Of a stretch of 9,776 nucleotides of DNA, positions 1 through 7,128 are shown piece after piece. Both the position numbers and the translations under genes were made by a program. The stretch's first letter is position 1, and the number at the start of each line of letters is the position of its first letter. This DNA comes from Clostridiales bacterium (lineage in GTDB: Bacteria > Bacillota > Clostridia > Oscillospirales > CAG-272): NCBI GenBank assembly GCA_012511425.1, contig JAAZGC010000175.1, positions 1 to 9,776 on the forward strand. Direction: 5' to 3'. Below the pieces are notes generated by a model. That model was not told where the DNA came from. It ran no database searches and saw nothing but the letters and a program-made list of their open reading frames with translations.

Positions 1-962
1 GAATAGGTACAGTATTCGATGAGATTGTTTGTATATGTGACATTTACCATCGGAACCGGACTGCCGTTATCCCCCTTGAACTGATGAGTCAGACCCGCGT
101 CATAAATCTGATAGACATAGCAGTGGTCAACCGTGAAGTCCTCGCAGGCCACATAGATTTCGACCGCGTTTCCGAAACGGGTGGTTGCGTTTATCCCCTG
201 AATTGAGCCGCCGATCCAGCCGAATTCGCAGAAGCGCACCGTGAGCCCTTTGACGTTTGCCGTGCCGATGCCGTGTGAGCCGCCGTATTTTACGGCGATG
301 TTGTCAAAGGTGCAGTCGTCGCCGCAGATGATAACATTGTTCCTGAGTGCGAAATCTATGCGGTCAAAGCGCTCTGCGGGATTGCCTTCTATTGACACGA
401 GGTATATACGCCGGTCGTCAAGGGAATGATACATCTCAAGGTCGTTCTTCATCTCCTCAAAGGAGCCTTCAAAACCGAGTGAGCCGACTATCAGTTTTAC
501 CGACCATGCATCGCCGTCGTTGAAGACAATGAGTCCGCAGTCACGGTCGAACACCTCGTCGTAAACCCAGAGATTTTCGTATTCGGTAGGTTTCCATTTG
601 TCGGGCTGCGAATAGTTTTCGGGAGAGCCGTTGATTATAGGTTTTGCGCCTTCACCGTATGCGGAATATGTTACGCCGGTCTGCCCCCAGAGATTGCCGC
701 GGAAAACACCGCCTCGCTCAAAGTAAACCACATCTCCGGGCTTTAAAACCGCGCTGTTGACTTGGTCAAGGGTCAGCCAGGCTGTTTCGGGGGTCAGACC
801 GTTGCCGGATATCGAGCCGCTGTTCGAGACATAATAGGCACTGCCTCCTTCAGCCGGTTTGACGGTTGTAACCGCTCCGAGAATTTCTGCCTTCAATGCT
901 TCCGCCTTCGCGTCTATTTCGGCGAGGAACGCCGCGTCTGCGATCTTTATTCTGTCGTTCAT
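1..962 (-). CDS. right-handed parallel beta-helix protein, 3' end beyond window
   Basis: About 320 codons are visible and remain open to the left edge, so the C-terminus is missing. After an alpha-helical N-terminus rich in Ala, Glu and Lys (residues 1-30) comes YYVSNSGS followed by NGLTPETAWLTLDQVN. This is the usual entry motif of secreted pectate-lyase-like beta-helix proteins. Next come PGDVVYFERGGVFRG and TYSAYGEGAKPIING. Further along, short Asn/Gly/Val-rich turns (CTFDNIAVKYGGSHGIG, FTVDHCYVYQIYDAGLTHQ) look like beta-helix coils. The family includes polysaccharide lyases and glycoside hydrolases, but no catalytic residues can be assigned from this part. I chose ATG 962 because GAGGAGG lies 8 nt upstream. 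The frame stays open to ATG 1091, which has no Shine-Dalgarno. A start at 962 gives a protein with no signal peptide, odd for this fold; the upstream broken leader may explain that. Fold call is confident, substrate unknown. Confidence 0.8.
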   Translation of the reverse strand, partial: MNDRIKIADAAFLAEIDAKAEALKAEILGAVTTVKPAEGGSAYYVSNSGSISGNGLTPETAWLTLDQVNSAVLKPGDVVYFERGGVFRGNLWGQTGVTYSAYGEGAKPIINGSPENYSQPDKWKPTEYENLWVYDEVFDRDCGLIVFNDGDAWSVKLIVGSLGFEGSFEEMKNDLEMYHSLDDRRIYLVSIEGNPAERFDRIDFALRNNVIICGDDCTFDNIAVKYGGSHGIGTANVKGLTVRFCEFGWIGGSIQGINATTRFGNAVEIYVACEDFTVDHCYVYQIYDAGLTHQFKGDNGSPVPMVNVTYTNNLIEYCTY

Positions 963-1195
963 GATTTCTGCCTCCTCGTTTGTTGTGGCGATGTTTATTT
1001 CATAACTCTCCGGCAACGGCGAATCTTCGGAGTCCGCCTGCAAATCCGCCGGCGCTGTATCTTCGGTGACAGCTGTAACTTCATCCGTCATTCAATCGTC
1101 TGTTGTCCCGGCTTATTATTCCCGCAGCAGCACGCAAAAGCTGACAAAATAATAAGTAAAGCAAGAGCCGCCGATAAAAGGCGTATGATTTTCAT
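963..1195 (-). pseudogene. frameshifted lipoprotein leader (signal peptide plus linker) in front of the beta-helix gene
   Basis: ATG 1195 opens a 35-codon frame with a typical lipoprotein signal: MKIIRLL, a hydrophobic core, then SAFACCCGNN. It ends at TGA 1090-1088. The beta-helix frame starts one base away in an ATGA overlap at 1091-1088 and continues as MTDEVTAVTED. The neighbouring solute-binding gene reads QTAEATDEVTTAAE at the same place, while here it is QTIE, stop, then TDEVTAV in another frame. DNA alignment shows GAAGCGACGGATGAAGT there against GAATGACGGATGAAGT here, a net loss of one base. The homology continues to about the DSLP of the neighbour. So this is either a one-base deletion that removed the signal peptide from a once-secreted protein, or a leader remnant of a lost fourth binding-protein copy upstream of an intact gene. 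A sequencing error is also possible. Confidence 0.65.
971..977 (-). promoter_or_regulatory. Shine-Dalgarno GAGGAGG deciding the start at 962
   Basis: GAGGAGG on the minus strand, 8 nt before ATG 962-960, is the strongest ribosome binding site in this region. It supports translation starting inside the open frame, independent of the disrupted leader. Chance occurrence within a Glu-Glu codon pair (GAG GAG) is possible. Confidence 0.55.
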
Positions 1196-1210
1196 AATGC
1201 CACCTTTAAG

Positions 1211-1239
1211 ATTATAGTTCATAGATTGTGAAATGAAAA
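1211..1239 (-). promoter_or_regulatory. possible promoter for the leader/beta-helix gene
   Basis: On the minus strand a perfect -10 TATAAT (1216-1211) sits 17 bp after TTTTCA (1239-1234), which matches 4 of 6 of the -35 consensus. Transcription would begin near 1204, inside the AAAGG that precedes ATG 1195. That leaves an almost leaderless message for the signal-peptide frame but a normal untranslated leader for the start at 962. Confidence 0.35.
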
Positions 1240-1240
1240 C

Positions 1241-1266
1241 ACGCTCAGGTTTTAATGCCGGAGCGC
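1241..1266 (-). terminator. probable intrinsic terminator after the second solute-binding gene
   Basis: An inverted repeat (GCGCTC at one end, GAGCGT at the other on the minus strand, with inner GG/CC pairs and an 8-nt loop) lies 7 nt past the stop codon of the gene ending at 1274. Reading leftward it is followed by GTGTTTTC, a modest T-tract. Reading rightward it is followed by seven Ts (1269-1275), a stronger tract, but no rightward gene ends here. It may act in both directions. Confidence 0.45.
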
Positions 1267-1273
1267 AATTTTT

Positions 1274-2782
1274 TTAAGGCTGAATCTCTTCGTATTGAGT
1301 GATTATCTTATCCATCTTTTTCAGGATCGCGCTTTCATTCGAAGCAAGCGTCGAAGCCGCCTTTTCACAGGCAGACGCCGAAGCGAATATGTTCCGCATG
1401 ATGCCTATCGGAGAGTCGAGGCTGTTTCCGTAAATATATCCGAGGTCGGGATATATCCCCTCTATTATCACGTCGAGCATACGCGCCGTCTCGGCGTCTC
1501 GGCTGTATTTTCCTTTAAGCGCGGTATCAAGATATGCGGGCGTCGTGGTGCGATAAGTCTCCGCCGCCAGAGCTTCAAGCACGGCGGCCGTATCTTCCGG
1601 ATTCTTGCAGGTTATCGGAATCGAAAATGCCGTGCTGCCGTCATGTGTGTAAACGGTGTAGCTTTCCTGAAGCTCATCAAGTTTCGGCATCGGGATGATT
1701 CCGATATCGTTTTCCATATCCCTGAGATAATTTACCCCGGAAAGCATCCAGGTGGTGAATATCGTCTCGCCGTTCACCATCGTCTTCATTATGTCTTCGT
1801 TGTTATACGGAAGTCGGCAGGTATTGTTGTTCAAAAACAGCAGCTCATACATTTTTTCGCAGAAACTGATCGCTCTTTCGGATACCCCGTTGTATACATA
1901 GCTTCCGTCATCAAGCTTATCGACAAGCTTGATATTGCATCCGCCGGTGAAAGAATCGGCGCCGAGGGTTTGAGTATTGGTAAAAAAATGCCCGTAACGG
2001 TCGCCTTCGTCGGCTTCGCCGTTACCGTTGAGGTCGGAATAAACCGTGGAGCAATAGTATATCAGCTTATCAAGCGTCCATCCTCCCTCGTCGACCGTAG
2101 TGTAAACAGACTGCTCGTCGGGATGCAGCAGCTCAAACGCCGTCCGGTCAAAGAACATGACGAAAGTTCCGGAAAGCACCGTCTGCGCAAGCTCGCCTAT
2201 CGATGAATAAACCCGGCCGTTGTATTCGATAACATCGTGAAACGCGCGGTTCCACCAGGGCATATCAAAATCAAGATATGTAAGAGAATTCAGGTCAAGA
2301 TAAAAACCGCGCAGCACGAGCGACATATTGTCATACATCATGTTCGCGACTATATCGTAATCATCCGATCCCGATGTAACCGATTTCGTTACCACGTTAC
2401 CGAATCCGCCGTGGCAGTTGACATTCTGCGGGATATATTCAATATTACAGTTCAACCGCTCCTCAACCTTAAGATTCCGCTCGTAAACCGCGTCGTTTAC
2501 AACCTCGCCGTTCATGGAATCAGCGAAGAATTCGGATGCGGTATCGACATCTCCGTTTCGGGCGGTGAATCGGATCAAAGCGCCGTTGAGATCGATATCC
2601 GACGGAAGCGAATCCTTGAAGCTTGCCCGCAGATCTGCCGGCTTCGTCTTTTCGGCAGCGGTTGTCACTTCATCCGTCGCTTCAGCCGTCTGCACGGGTT
2701 CATCCTTCCCGCCGCAGCCCGCAAAAGCGGAAATTATAATCAGCATAGCAAGAATTGCCGACAAAATGCGTGTGTTTTTCAT
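1274..2782 (-). CDS. extracellular solute-binding lipoprotein (ABC sugar-binding family 1-like)
   Basis: A 502-residue protein. Residues 1-23 form a lipoprotein signal with lipobox FAGC (lipidated Cys23), followed by a Thr/Glu/Ala-rich linker to about residue 60. The mature part has the marks of large sugar-type substrate-binding proteins: NDAVYERNLKVEERL (96-110), MPWWN (174-178), GGWTLDKL (233-240), IGIIPMPKLDE (360-370) and ETYRTTTPAYLDTALKGKYSRD (about 408-429). Right after WTLDKL, residues 250-261 form a 12-residue EF-hand-like loop with Asp/Asn/Asp at positions 1, 3, 5, 9 and 12. It would sit on the outer face of the membrane and deliver a carbohydrate to an ABC permease; no permease is in the window. 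The start has AAGGT upstream. The gene lies 48 nt after the oxidoreductase, probably in the same transcript. Family is clear, ligand unknown. Confidence 0.87.
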   Translation of the reverse strand: MKNTRILSAILAMLIIISAFAGCGGKDEPVQTAEATDEVTTAAEKTKPADLRASFKDSLPSDIDLNGALIRFTARNGDVDTASEFFADSMNGEVVNDAVYERNLKVEERLNCNIEYIPQNVNCHGGFGNVVTKSVTSGSDDYDIVANMMYDNMSLVLRGFYLDLNSLTYLDFDMPWWNRAFHDVIEYNGRVYSSIGELAQTVLSGTFVMFFDRTAFELLHPDEQSVYTTVDEGGWTLDKLIYYCSTVYSDLNGNGEADEGDRYGHFFTNTQTLGADSFTGGCNIKLVDKLDDGSYVYNGVSERAISFCEKMYELLFLNNNTCRLPYNNEDIMKTMVNGETIFTTWMLSGVNYLRDMENDIGIIPMPKLDELQESYTVYTHDGSTAFSIPITCKNPEDTAAVLEALAAETYRTTTPAYLDTALKGKYSRDAETARMLDVIIEGIYPDLGYIYGNSLDSPIGIMRNIFASASACEKAASTLASNESAILKKMDKIITQYEEIQP

Positions 2783-2830
2783 AGCATATACCTTAAAGCG
2801 TAAAGCTTTTATAATATTACGTAAATTGAT

Positions 2831-3808
2831 TTATTTCATGGAAGCAAGTATCATATCGGCAGCTTCGGCATAATCAATCGTCAGCCGGTGCGGCACCCGC
2901 TCGCTTTCGAGCTTTCCGGCTCTGATGCAGTCGAGCACCTCTTTTATTTCGTATGTGAAGCCGTTTTTGGTTTCGGTATCAACGAAATGGTCAGGCTCCG
3001 GGGAATCGAAGCGAACAAGAAAAGCTTCGTTTGAATAATGCGGTCTCGGCAGCAGGATCTTACCCTCAGTTCCGTAAACTATCAGCTTTTCGTCGGGAGA
3101 TGTCATCAGCGTGCCTTTTAAAACCGCAGGGACTCCGCCTTCAAACCTCAAAAGAATAAGCTCTGTCCCGTCGACCCCGGACGGAGTAGCCTTCGCTTCG
3201 ACATGCAGCCTTTCGACTTTGCGGTCAAGGACATAAGTCATAATCTGGTAGGCGTAAACGGTGATATCAAAAGCCGCTCCTCCGCCGAGTTCGGGAGAAA
3301 GATAACGATTAGGCAGATCCTTCGGCGCGCGGAAGCCGACCGCGGCTTCTCCGAAAACCGGTTCACCTATTCTGCCGTCCAAAAGCCATTCACGGGCTTT
3401 ATTTACCGCAGGAAGGAATCGGCTCCACATTGCCTCCATTGCAAAGATACCCTGTTTTTGCGCATATCCGAGACAGTCCCGCGCCTCGGCTCCGCTCATA
3501 AACATCGCCTTTTCGCAGAGGATGGGAACGCCGTGGCCGATGCAGAGGCGGCAAAGAGCGTAGTGAGAATCGTTTGTTGTCGCTATGTATACACAGTCCG
3601 GCTTTTCCTTCAAGAGCATCTTCTCATAACTGTCATAAAAGCCGGGGAGTCCGTGTTGTCCGGCGAATTTCTCCGCCCTCTCCATTGATTTGCTCGCAAC
3701 GGCGCCGACGAAGCAGTTTTCTCCCGATTCGTCAAGCAGCCTGACTGCATCGCAGAACTTGTGAGCGATCTTTCCCGCTCCCATTACGGCGAATTTGAAT
3801 TTACTCAT
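2831..3808 (-). CDS. Gfo/Idh/MocA-family NAD(P)-dependent oxidoreductase
   Basis: A 325-residue cytoplasmic enzyme of normal family length. The N-terminal Rossmann fold begins FKFAVMGAGKIAHKF (nucleotide-binding GxGxxA, residues 10-15). IATTNDSHY (75-83) and the CEKAM segment (98-102) follow. CEKAM stands where the family usually has EKP, so Lys100 is retained but the Pro is Ala. MEAMWSRFLP (124-133) and GGGAAFDITVYAY (175-187) are typical of the dihydrodiol dehydrogenase-like branch. Members oxidise or reduce sugars, inositols and related polyols; the substrate here cannot be told. The start has GAGG 8 nt upstream. It lies 10 nt downstream of one binding-protein gene and 48 nt upstream of the other, so it is probably co-transcribed and may process the imported sugar. 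Family confidence is high; pathway is inference. Confidence 0.88.
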   Translation of the reverse strand: MSKFKFAVMGAGKIAHKFCDAVRLLDESGENCFVGAVASKSMERAEKFAGQHGLPGFYDSYEKMLLKEKPDCVYIATTNDSHYALCRLCIGHGVPILCEKAMFMSGAEARDCLGYAQKQGIFAMEAMWSRFLPAVNKAREWLLDGRIGEPVFGEAAVGFRAPKDLPNRYLSPELGGGAAFDITVYAYQIMTYVLDRKVERLHVEAKATPSGVDGTELILLRFEGGVPAVLKGTLMTSPDEKLIVYGTEGKILLPRPHYSNEAFLVRFDSPEPDHFVDTETKNGFTYEIKEVLDCIRAGKLESERVPHRLTIDYAEAADMILASMK

Positions 3809-3818
3809 GATTCATACC

Positions 3819-5345
3819 TCATTCGGAATAACTGCGGAATACCTCAAGAACGTCGCTGTAGTGCTTTAAGATCATAGTTTCGTTTTTGGCGTAAAATGAT
3901 TCAAACTCGGTTTGCTTTGCGGCGATAAGATTCTGTATCCAGAATGAGCCGCCCTTCCAGCCGTCGTAAACATATCCGAAATCAAAGAAGCGGTTGGCGA
4001 TGAGCATATCCAGCACCTGAACCGATTCGTTGTCGCGGGCATACTTCACCTTTAAAGCGGTTTCGATATAGACGGGTATCAAAGAGCGATACGACTCGGA
4101 ATTCAAAGCTTCGATTATTATCCCGGTTCTCTCCGGATCCTGCGTAGTCATCGGTACTCCAAGAATCGGGTGATTGCCGTTAACCAGCGAGCGATATTCG
4201 GCCTGTGCTTCATCCCACTTAGGATAGGGAATTATCCCGTAATCATCATCGATCTCGCGGAAAAATTCAATCGAATAATCGATATATCCGTTGCCGAAAA
4301 GCGTTCTTCCGAGCCGGAACAGGTCGCGTCCGCCCTTTTCCGAATGTACCGTGTCGGTATTTTTCTGAGTATAATATGTACCTGGATTTTCCCACATCAG
4401 CTTGTTAAGCTTTTCGACTATTGAATTGATTTTATCTGTGTGGAGCACTACCTGAATCTCGCCGCTTGAATCCTTGCGGCAGACCGGATTGTCAAACGCC
4501 CAGAGATAGGCGGTCATATCCGAAGCCCAGCCGGTGGCAAAGCCGTAATAATCTTCTTCATCCTTCTGCTGATTTGAGTTTAGGTCGGTATATATGTCTT
4601 TAGTCAGGTCCGACAGCTTGTCTATTGTCCATTTCCCGTCCTGAACAAGCTGATACATATTCGGCATACCGTAGCTCTCCGCCTGAACCTTGTTAAAGAA
4701 GACGCAGTAGGTGCGCCCGATTGCGGAAAGTGCGTAATCGCCTATGGCAAGCAGAGCAACTCCGTTGTAAGTAAGGTCTTCAATGTTGCTTCGGCTCCAC
4801 CACGGCTGCGCGAAATTGATATAGGGCAGATCATAATAGTTCATGAATATGCCCTTCTGCGCAATCAGACCGGTATAGACCACGTGTGTGCAGGACATAT
4901 CAAAGGCGTCTTCCCCGGCGAGAATCGTCTTTTGTATCCAATCGCCGTTTGATTGATAATCCTCGCAATGGACTTTGGAAAACTCAACGTTGTATTTTTC
5001 GCTTACGGCGAGGTTGCGCTCGTAAACAGCATCGTTTATAACATCGCCGGTCAGATTGTCGGTATAATAAAAGTGTTCCTGATCCTTCTCGAAGACTATC
5101 CGGAAATTATATCCGCCGAAATCCTTCTGCGGAAGTCCGTCATCGTTCTGCTTTCTTGCATCCGTATCGGAAGTCGTTTCGGCCTCCGTTTCGGCGCCTT
5201 CGGTATCAGCCGGAATATCGGTTGAATTATACGAATCATTTGCACCCGCATCACTGCCGCATGAAGCCGAAGCGAAAGCGGAAAACACGAGCAGAAATGC
5301 GGCTATAAGTGAAGCGATGCACCGTTTAATTTCAGAACAAGACAT
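3819..5345 (-). CDS. extracellular solute-binding lipoprotein (ABC sugar-binding family 1-like), first gene of leftward unit
   Basis: A 508-residue protein. Residues 1-29 are a lipoprotein signal ending SASC (Cys29), then a Glu/Thr/Asp-rich linker to about residue 70. It shares with the other two binding proteins NDAVYERNLAVSEKY (104-118), QPWWSR (180-185), GKWTIDKL (237-244), YGIIPYPKWDEAQAEY (369-384) and SYRSLIPVYIETALKVKYARD (418-438). The calcium-loop-like segment at 254-265 keeps Asp/Asn at positions 1, 3, 5, 9 and 12 but has Gln in place of the usual Gly at position 6, so metal binding is less sure. It is presumably anchored outside the cell and binds an oligosaccharide or similar ligand. 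AGGAG lies 9 nt before ATG 5345, downstream of a strong promoter at 5387-5415. It is an N-terminally diverged paralogue, not a recent copy. No transporter membrane gene is nearby. Confidence 0.87.
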   Translation of the reverse strand: MSCSEIKRCIASLIAAFLLVFSAFASASCGSDAGANDSYNSTDIPADTEGAETEAETTSDTDARKQNDDGLPQKDFGGYNFRIVFEKDQEHFYYTDNLTGDVINDAVYERNLAVSEKYNVEFSKVHCEDYQSNGDWIQKTILAGEDAFDMSCTHVVYTGLIAQKGIFMNYYDLPYINFAQPWWSRSNIEDLTYNGVALLAIGDYALSAIGRTYCVFFNKVQAESYGMPNMYQLVQDGKWTIDKLSDLTKDIYTDLNSNQQKDEEDYYGFATGWASDMTAYLWAFDNPVCRKDSSGEIQVVLHTDKINSIVEKLNKLMWENPGTYYTQKNTDTVHSEKGGRDLFRLGRTLFGNGYIDYSIEFFREIDDDYGIIPYPKWDEAQAEYRSLVNGNHPILGVPMTTQDPERTGIIIEALNSESYRSLIPVYIETALKVKYARDNESVQVLDMLIANRFFDFGYVYDGWKGGSFWIQNLIAAKQTEFESFYAKNETMILKHYSDVLEVFRSYSE

Positions 5346-5386
5346 GTTATCACACTCCTACAAGCATAATTATTCAAGTTAATGAT

Positions 5387-5415
5387 ATTTTACAGCAAAT
5401 TCCCGGTTTTGTCAA
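5387..5415 (-). promoter_or_regulatory. sigma-A promoter for the leftward unit
   Basis: On the minus strand TTGACA (5415-5410, perfect -35), a 17-bp spacer and TAAAAT (5392-5387). Transcription should start near 5380, giving a leader of about 35 nt before ATG 5345. The -35 and its flank (TTGACAAAA) and the -10 and its flank (GTAAAATATCA) match the divergent promoter at 5464-5492. Confidence 0.85.
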
Positions 5416-5463
5416 GCCTGCCGGAGAAATCAGTCCTATAAACTAAAGAGAAAAAATGAGCTA

Positions 5464-5492
5464 TTTACAAAAGTATCGTTTTATGGTAAAAT
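5464..5492 (+). promoter_or_regulatory. sigma-A promoter for the rightward solute-binding gene
   Basis: TTTACA (5464-5469), a 17-bp spacer and TAAAAT (5487-5492), with transcription expected near 5499 and a leader of about 25 nt. It stands back-to-back with the leftward promoter, the two -35 boxes being 48 bp apart, so one regulator binding between them could control both units. Confidence 0.82.
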
Positions 5493-5523
5493 ATCAGTAT
5501 GCTAAAAAACAAGGAGTGTTTTT

Positions 5524-6990
5524 ATGAAAATAAAAATTATCTGCGCGCTGATGTGTCTGCTGATTCTTTCAGCCGCGGTATCCTGCGGCTCGAAAGACAC
5601 AACCGATCCCGCCGTTACCGGAGGTTCATCCGAAACGACCGCCGAAACCACACCGGAGGAGACATTACCTTCTCGCGTCGACTCGCTGCCTGATATCTCG
5701 CTCAACGGAGAAAGCTATGTCATGCTGCTCCGGGAGGAGAGGGCGTTCGAATTTTACGCCGAGGACACGGGAGATATAATCGACACCGCGGTATACAACC
5801 GCGACCGTTCGATCGAGGAGCGCTTCGAATGTGAAATAAATTATGTCCTTAAACCGGGGCTCTGGGGCAGCGCAGCTGAATTTAAGAGCGTTATCCGCGG
5901 AGCTGTCATGTCGGGCGACGGCGCTTTCGATATCGTCACCGGTCAGAGCAATATAGTCCAGCCGCTGAACGTCGAAAAGTTATTCGTCAATCTGCTCGAT
6001 ATGGAATATATCGACCTCACAAAATCATATTGGCTCGAATCGTATACTGAAGGCATTAATCTCAACGGCGAGGTGAATACCGTCGCCGGAGAATTTGCTC
6101 ATTCCTGCTTTTCAAATGCCAACGTTATCTATTTCAATAAAGCGATAATGGATGATAACGGCATGACCTATCCATATGAGGACGCGCTGAACGGCGCCTG
6201 GACACTCGATAAGTTCATCACTCTTGCCGAATCCGCAACAAAGGACCTGAACGGCGACGGAGTCTTGGACGGCACCGACATTCACGGCTACTGCTCATAC
6301 GGAAACTATCTCCAACCCTTCTTTTCTTCCTGCGGACTTGAGTATACCGAAATCGGCGATGACGGAAGACGGGTTCTCCGCACCCCCGACGATCGGATGA
6401 TCGATGTTGCCGAACGCCTTAACGCCTTCTGCCGCAGCGAACATTATATAAACTCTGACAAGACTTACGGCGGACAGGATTCTAATCTGATGGAGCAGTT
6501 CATGAACGGTAAATTCCTTTTCATGGGCATGATGCTCGAGGGCACCGAAACACTGCGTGAAATGGAGGTGGATTACGGTCTGCTTCCGTATCCGAAATAC
6601 AACGAGGAACAGGAGCGTTATTACGATACTATCCTCCGGCGCTATACCGTCGCCGCCGTGCCGACGACCGCAAAGAATCCCGATAATTCCGCTTTGATTT
6701 TAGAAGCGCTTGCAAGCGAGGGTTACTCCAATATCCTCCCAAAGTATTACGAGATCGCGCTCAAAGACAAATATATAAGAGATGAAGCTTCATCAAAGGT
6801 TCTCGACCTTATCCGCAGCTCTCTTTGGCTCGAATTTGTCGATCTGTATTATAACGATCTGGCTTTCAGCGATTACTTCGCCGGTTATGTGGAGTCATCA
6901 TCGGGCGACACTTTCGCCAGCTCCTACGAAAAAAATCGCAAGACCTGGGAATCAAAGATAGAAAATCTTTACAAGTCTTTTGAAGGTTAA
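5524..6990 (+). CDS. extracellular solute-binding lipoprotein (ABC sugar-binding family 1-like), monocistronic
   Basis: A 488-residue protein with a lipoprotein signal (MKIKIICALM, hydrophobic core, AVSC; Cys21) and a Thr/Glu-rich linker to about residue 53. DSLPDISLNG (53-62) parallels DSLPSDIDLNG of the gene at 1274-2782. Other shared motifs are DTAVYNRDRSIEERF (87-101), GAWTLDKF (224-231), YGLLPYPKYNEEQERYY (351-367) and LPKYYEIALKDKYIRD (405-420). Residues 241-252 give the best EF-hand-like loop of the three paralogues (Asp241, Asn243, Asp245, Gly246, Asp249, Asp252). The PWW motif of the other two is replaced by SYW (168-170). AAGGAG sits 7 nt before the start. The gene has its own promoter and a strong terminator, so it is a single-gene unit opposite its paralogues. 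It probably presents a related but distinct ligand to a transporter encoded elsewhere. Confidence 0.87.
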   Translation: MKIKIICALMCLLILSAAVSCGSKDTTDPAVTGGSSETTAETTPEETLPSRVDSLPDISLNGESYVMLLREERAFEFYAEDTGDIIDTAVYNRDRSIEERFECEINYVLKPGLWGSAAEFKSVIRGAVMSGDGAFDIVTGQSNIVQPLNVEKLFVNLLDMEYIDLTKSYWLESYTEGINLNGEVNTVAGEFAHSCFSNANVIYFNKAIMDDNGMTYPYEDALNGAWTLDKFITLAESATKDLNGDGVLDGTDIHGYCSYGNYLQPFFSSCGLEYTEIGDDGRRVLRTPDDRMIDVAERLNAFCRSEHYINSDKTYGGQDSNLMEQFMNGKFLFMGMMLEGTETLREMEVDYGLLPYPKYNEEQERYYDTILRRYTVAAVPTTAKNPDNSALILEALASEGYSNILPKYYEIALKDKYIRDEASSKVLDLIRSSLWLEFVDLYYNDLAFSDYFAGYVESSSGDTFASSYEKNRKTWESKIENLYKSFEG

Positions 6991-7008
6991 GCTTATATTC
7001 AGACTATC

Positions 7009-7032
7009 GGCGGCTTTTTTGCCGCCTTTTTT
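7009..7032 (+). terminator. strong intrinsic terminator
   Basis: GGCGGC (7009-7014), six Ts as loop, GCCGCC (7021-7026), then six Ts, starting 18 nt after the stop of the solute-binding gene. A textbook rho-independent terminator that isolates it from the downstream regulator cassette. Confidence 0.92.
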
Positions 7033-7083
7033 GATTTAATTCGAGAAATTCTCATCAGTTGTATTATGTCCTTCCACAATCTG

Positions 7084-7120
7084 TTCCAAACGATTCTAAA
7101 AATAATTCCAAACAATTCCA
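7084..7120 (+). repeat. two near-identical 15-bp direct repeats upstream of the regulator promoter
   Basis: TTCCAAACGATTCTA (7084-7098) and TTCCAAACAATTCCA (7106-7120) differ at two positions and start 22 bp apart, about two helical turns. A shorter internal repeat, AATTCCAA, recurs 10 bp on (7104 and 7114). The block ends 8 bp before the -35 box. It could be an operator for the XRE protein encoded next, an activator site, or an A/T-rich upstream promoter element. Confidence 0.55.
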
Positions 7121-7128
7121 ATATTCTA

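Noticed and set aside
1088..1091. Stop-codon readthrough or programmed frameshifting joining the leader to the beta-helix frame
   Set aside because: Reading through TGA in frame soon meets TAA, and no slippery heptamer is present before the ATGA overlap. Accidental frameshift or reinitiation is simpler.
1295..2803. Long rightward open frames (303 and 188 codons) opposite the second solute-binding gene
   Set aside because: They are antisense to a well-supported lipoprotein gene, have no plausible domains or ribosome binding sites, and reflect the codon bias of the true strand.
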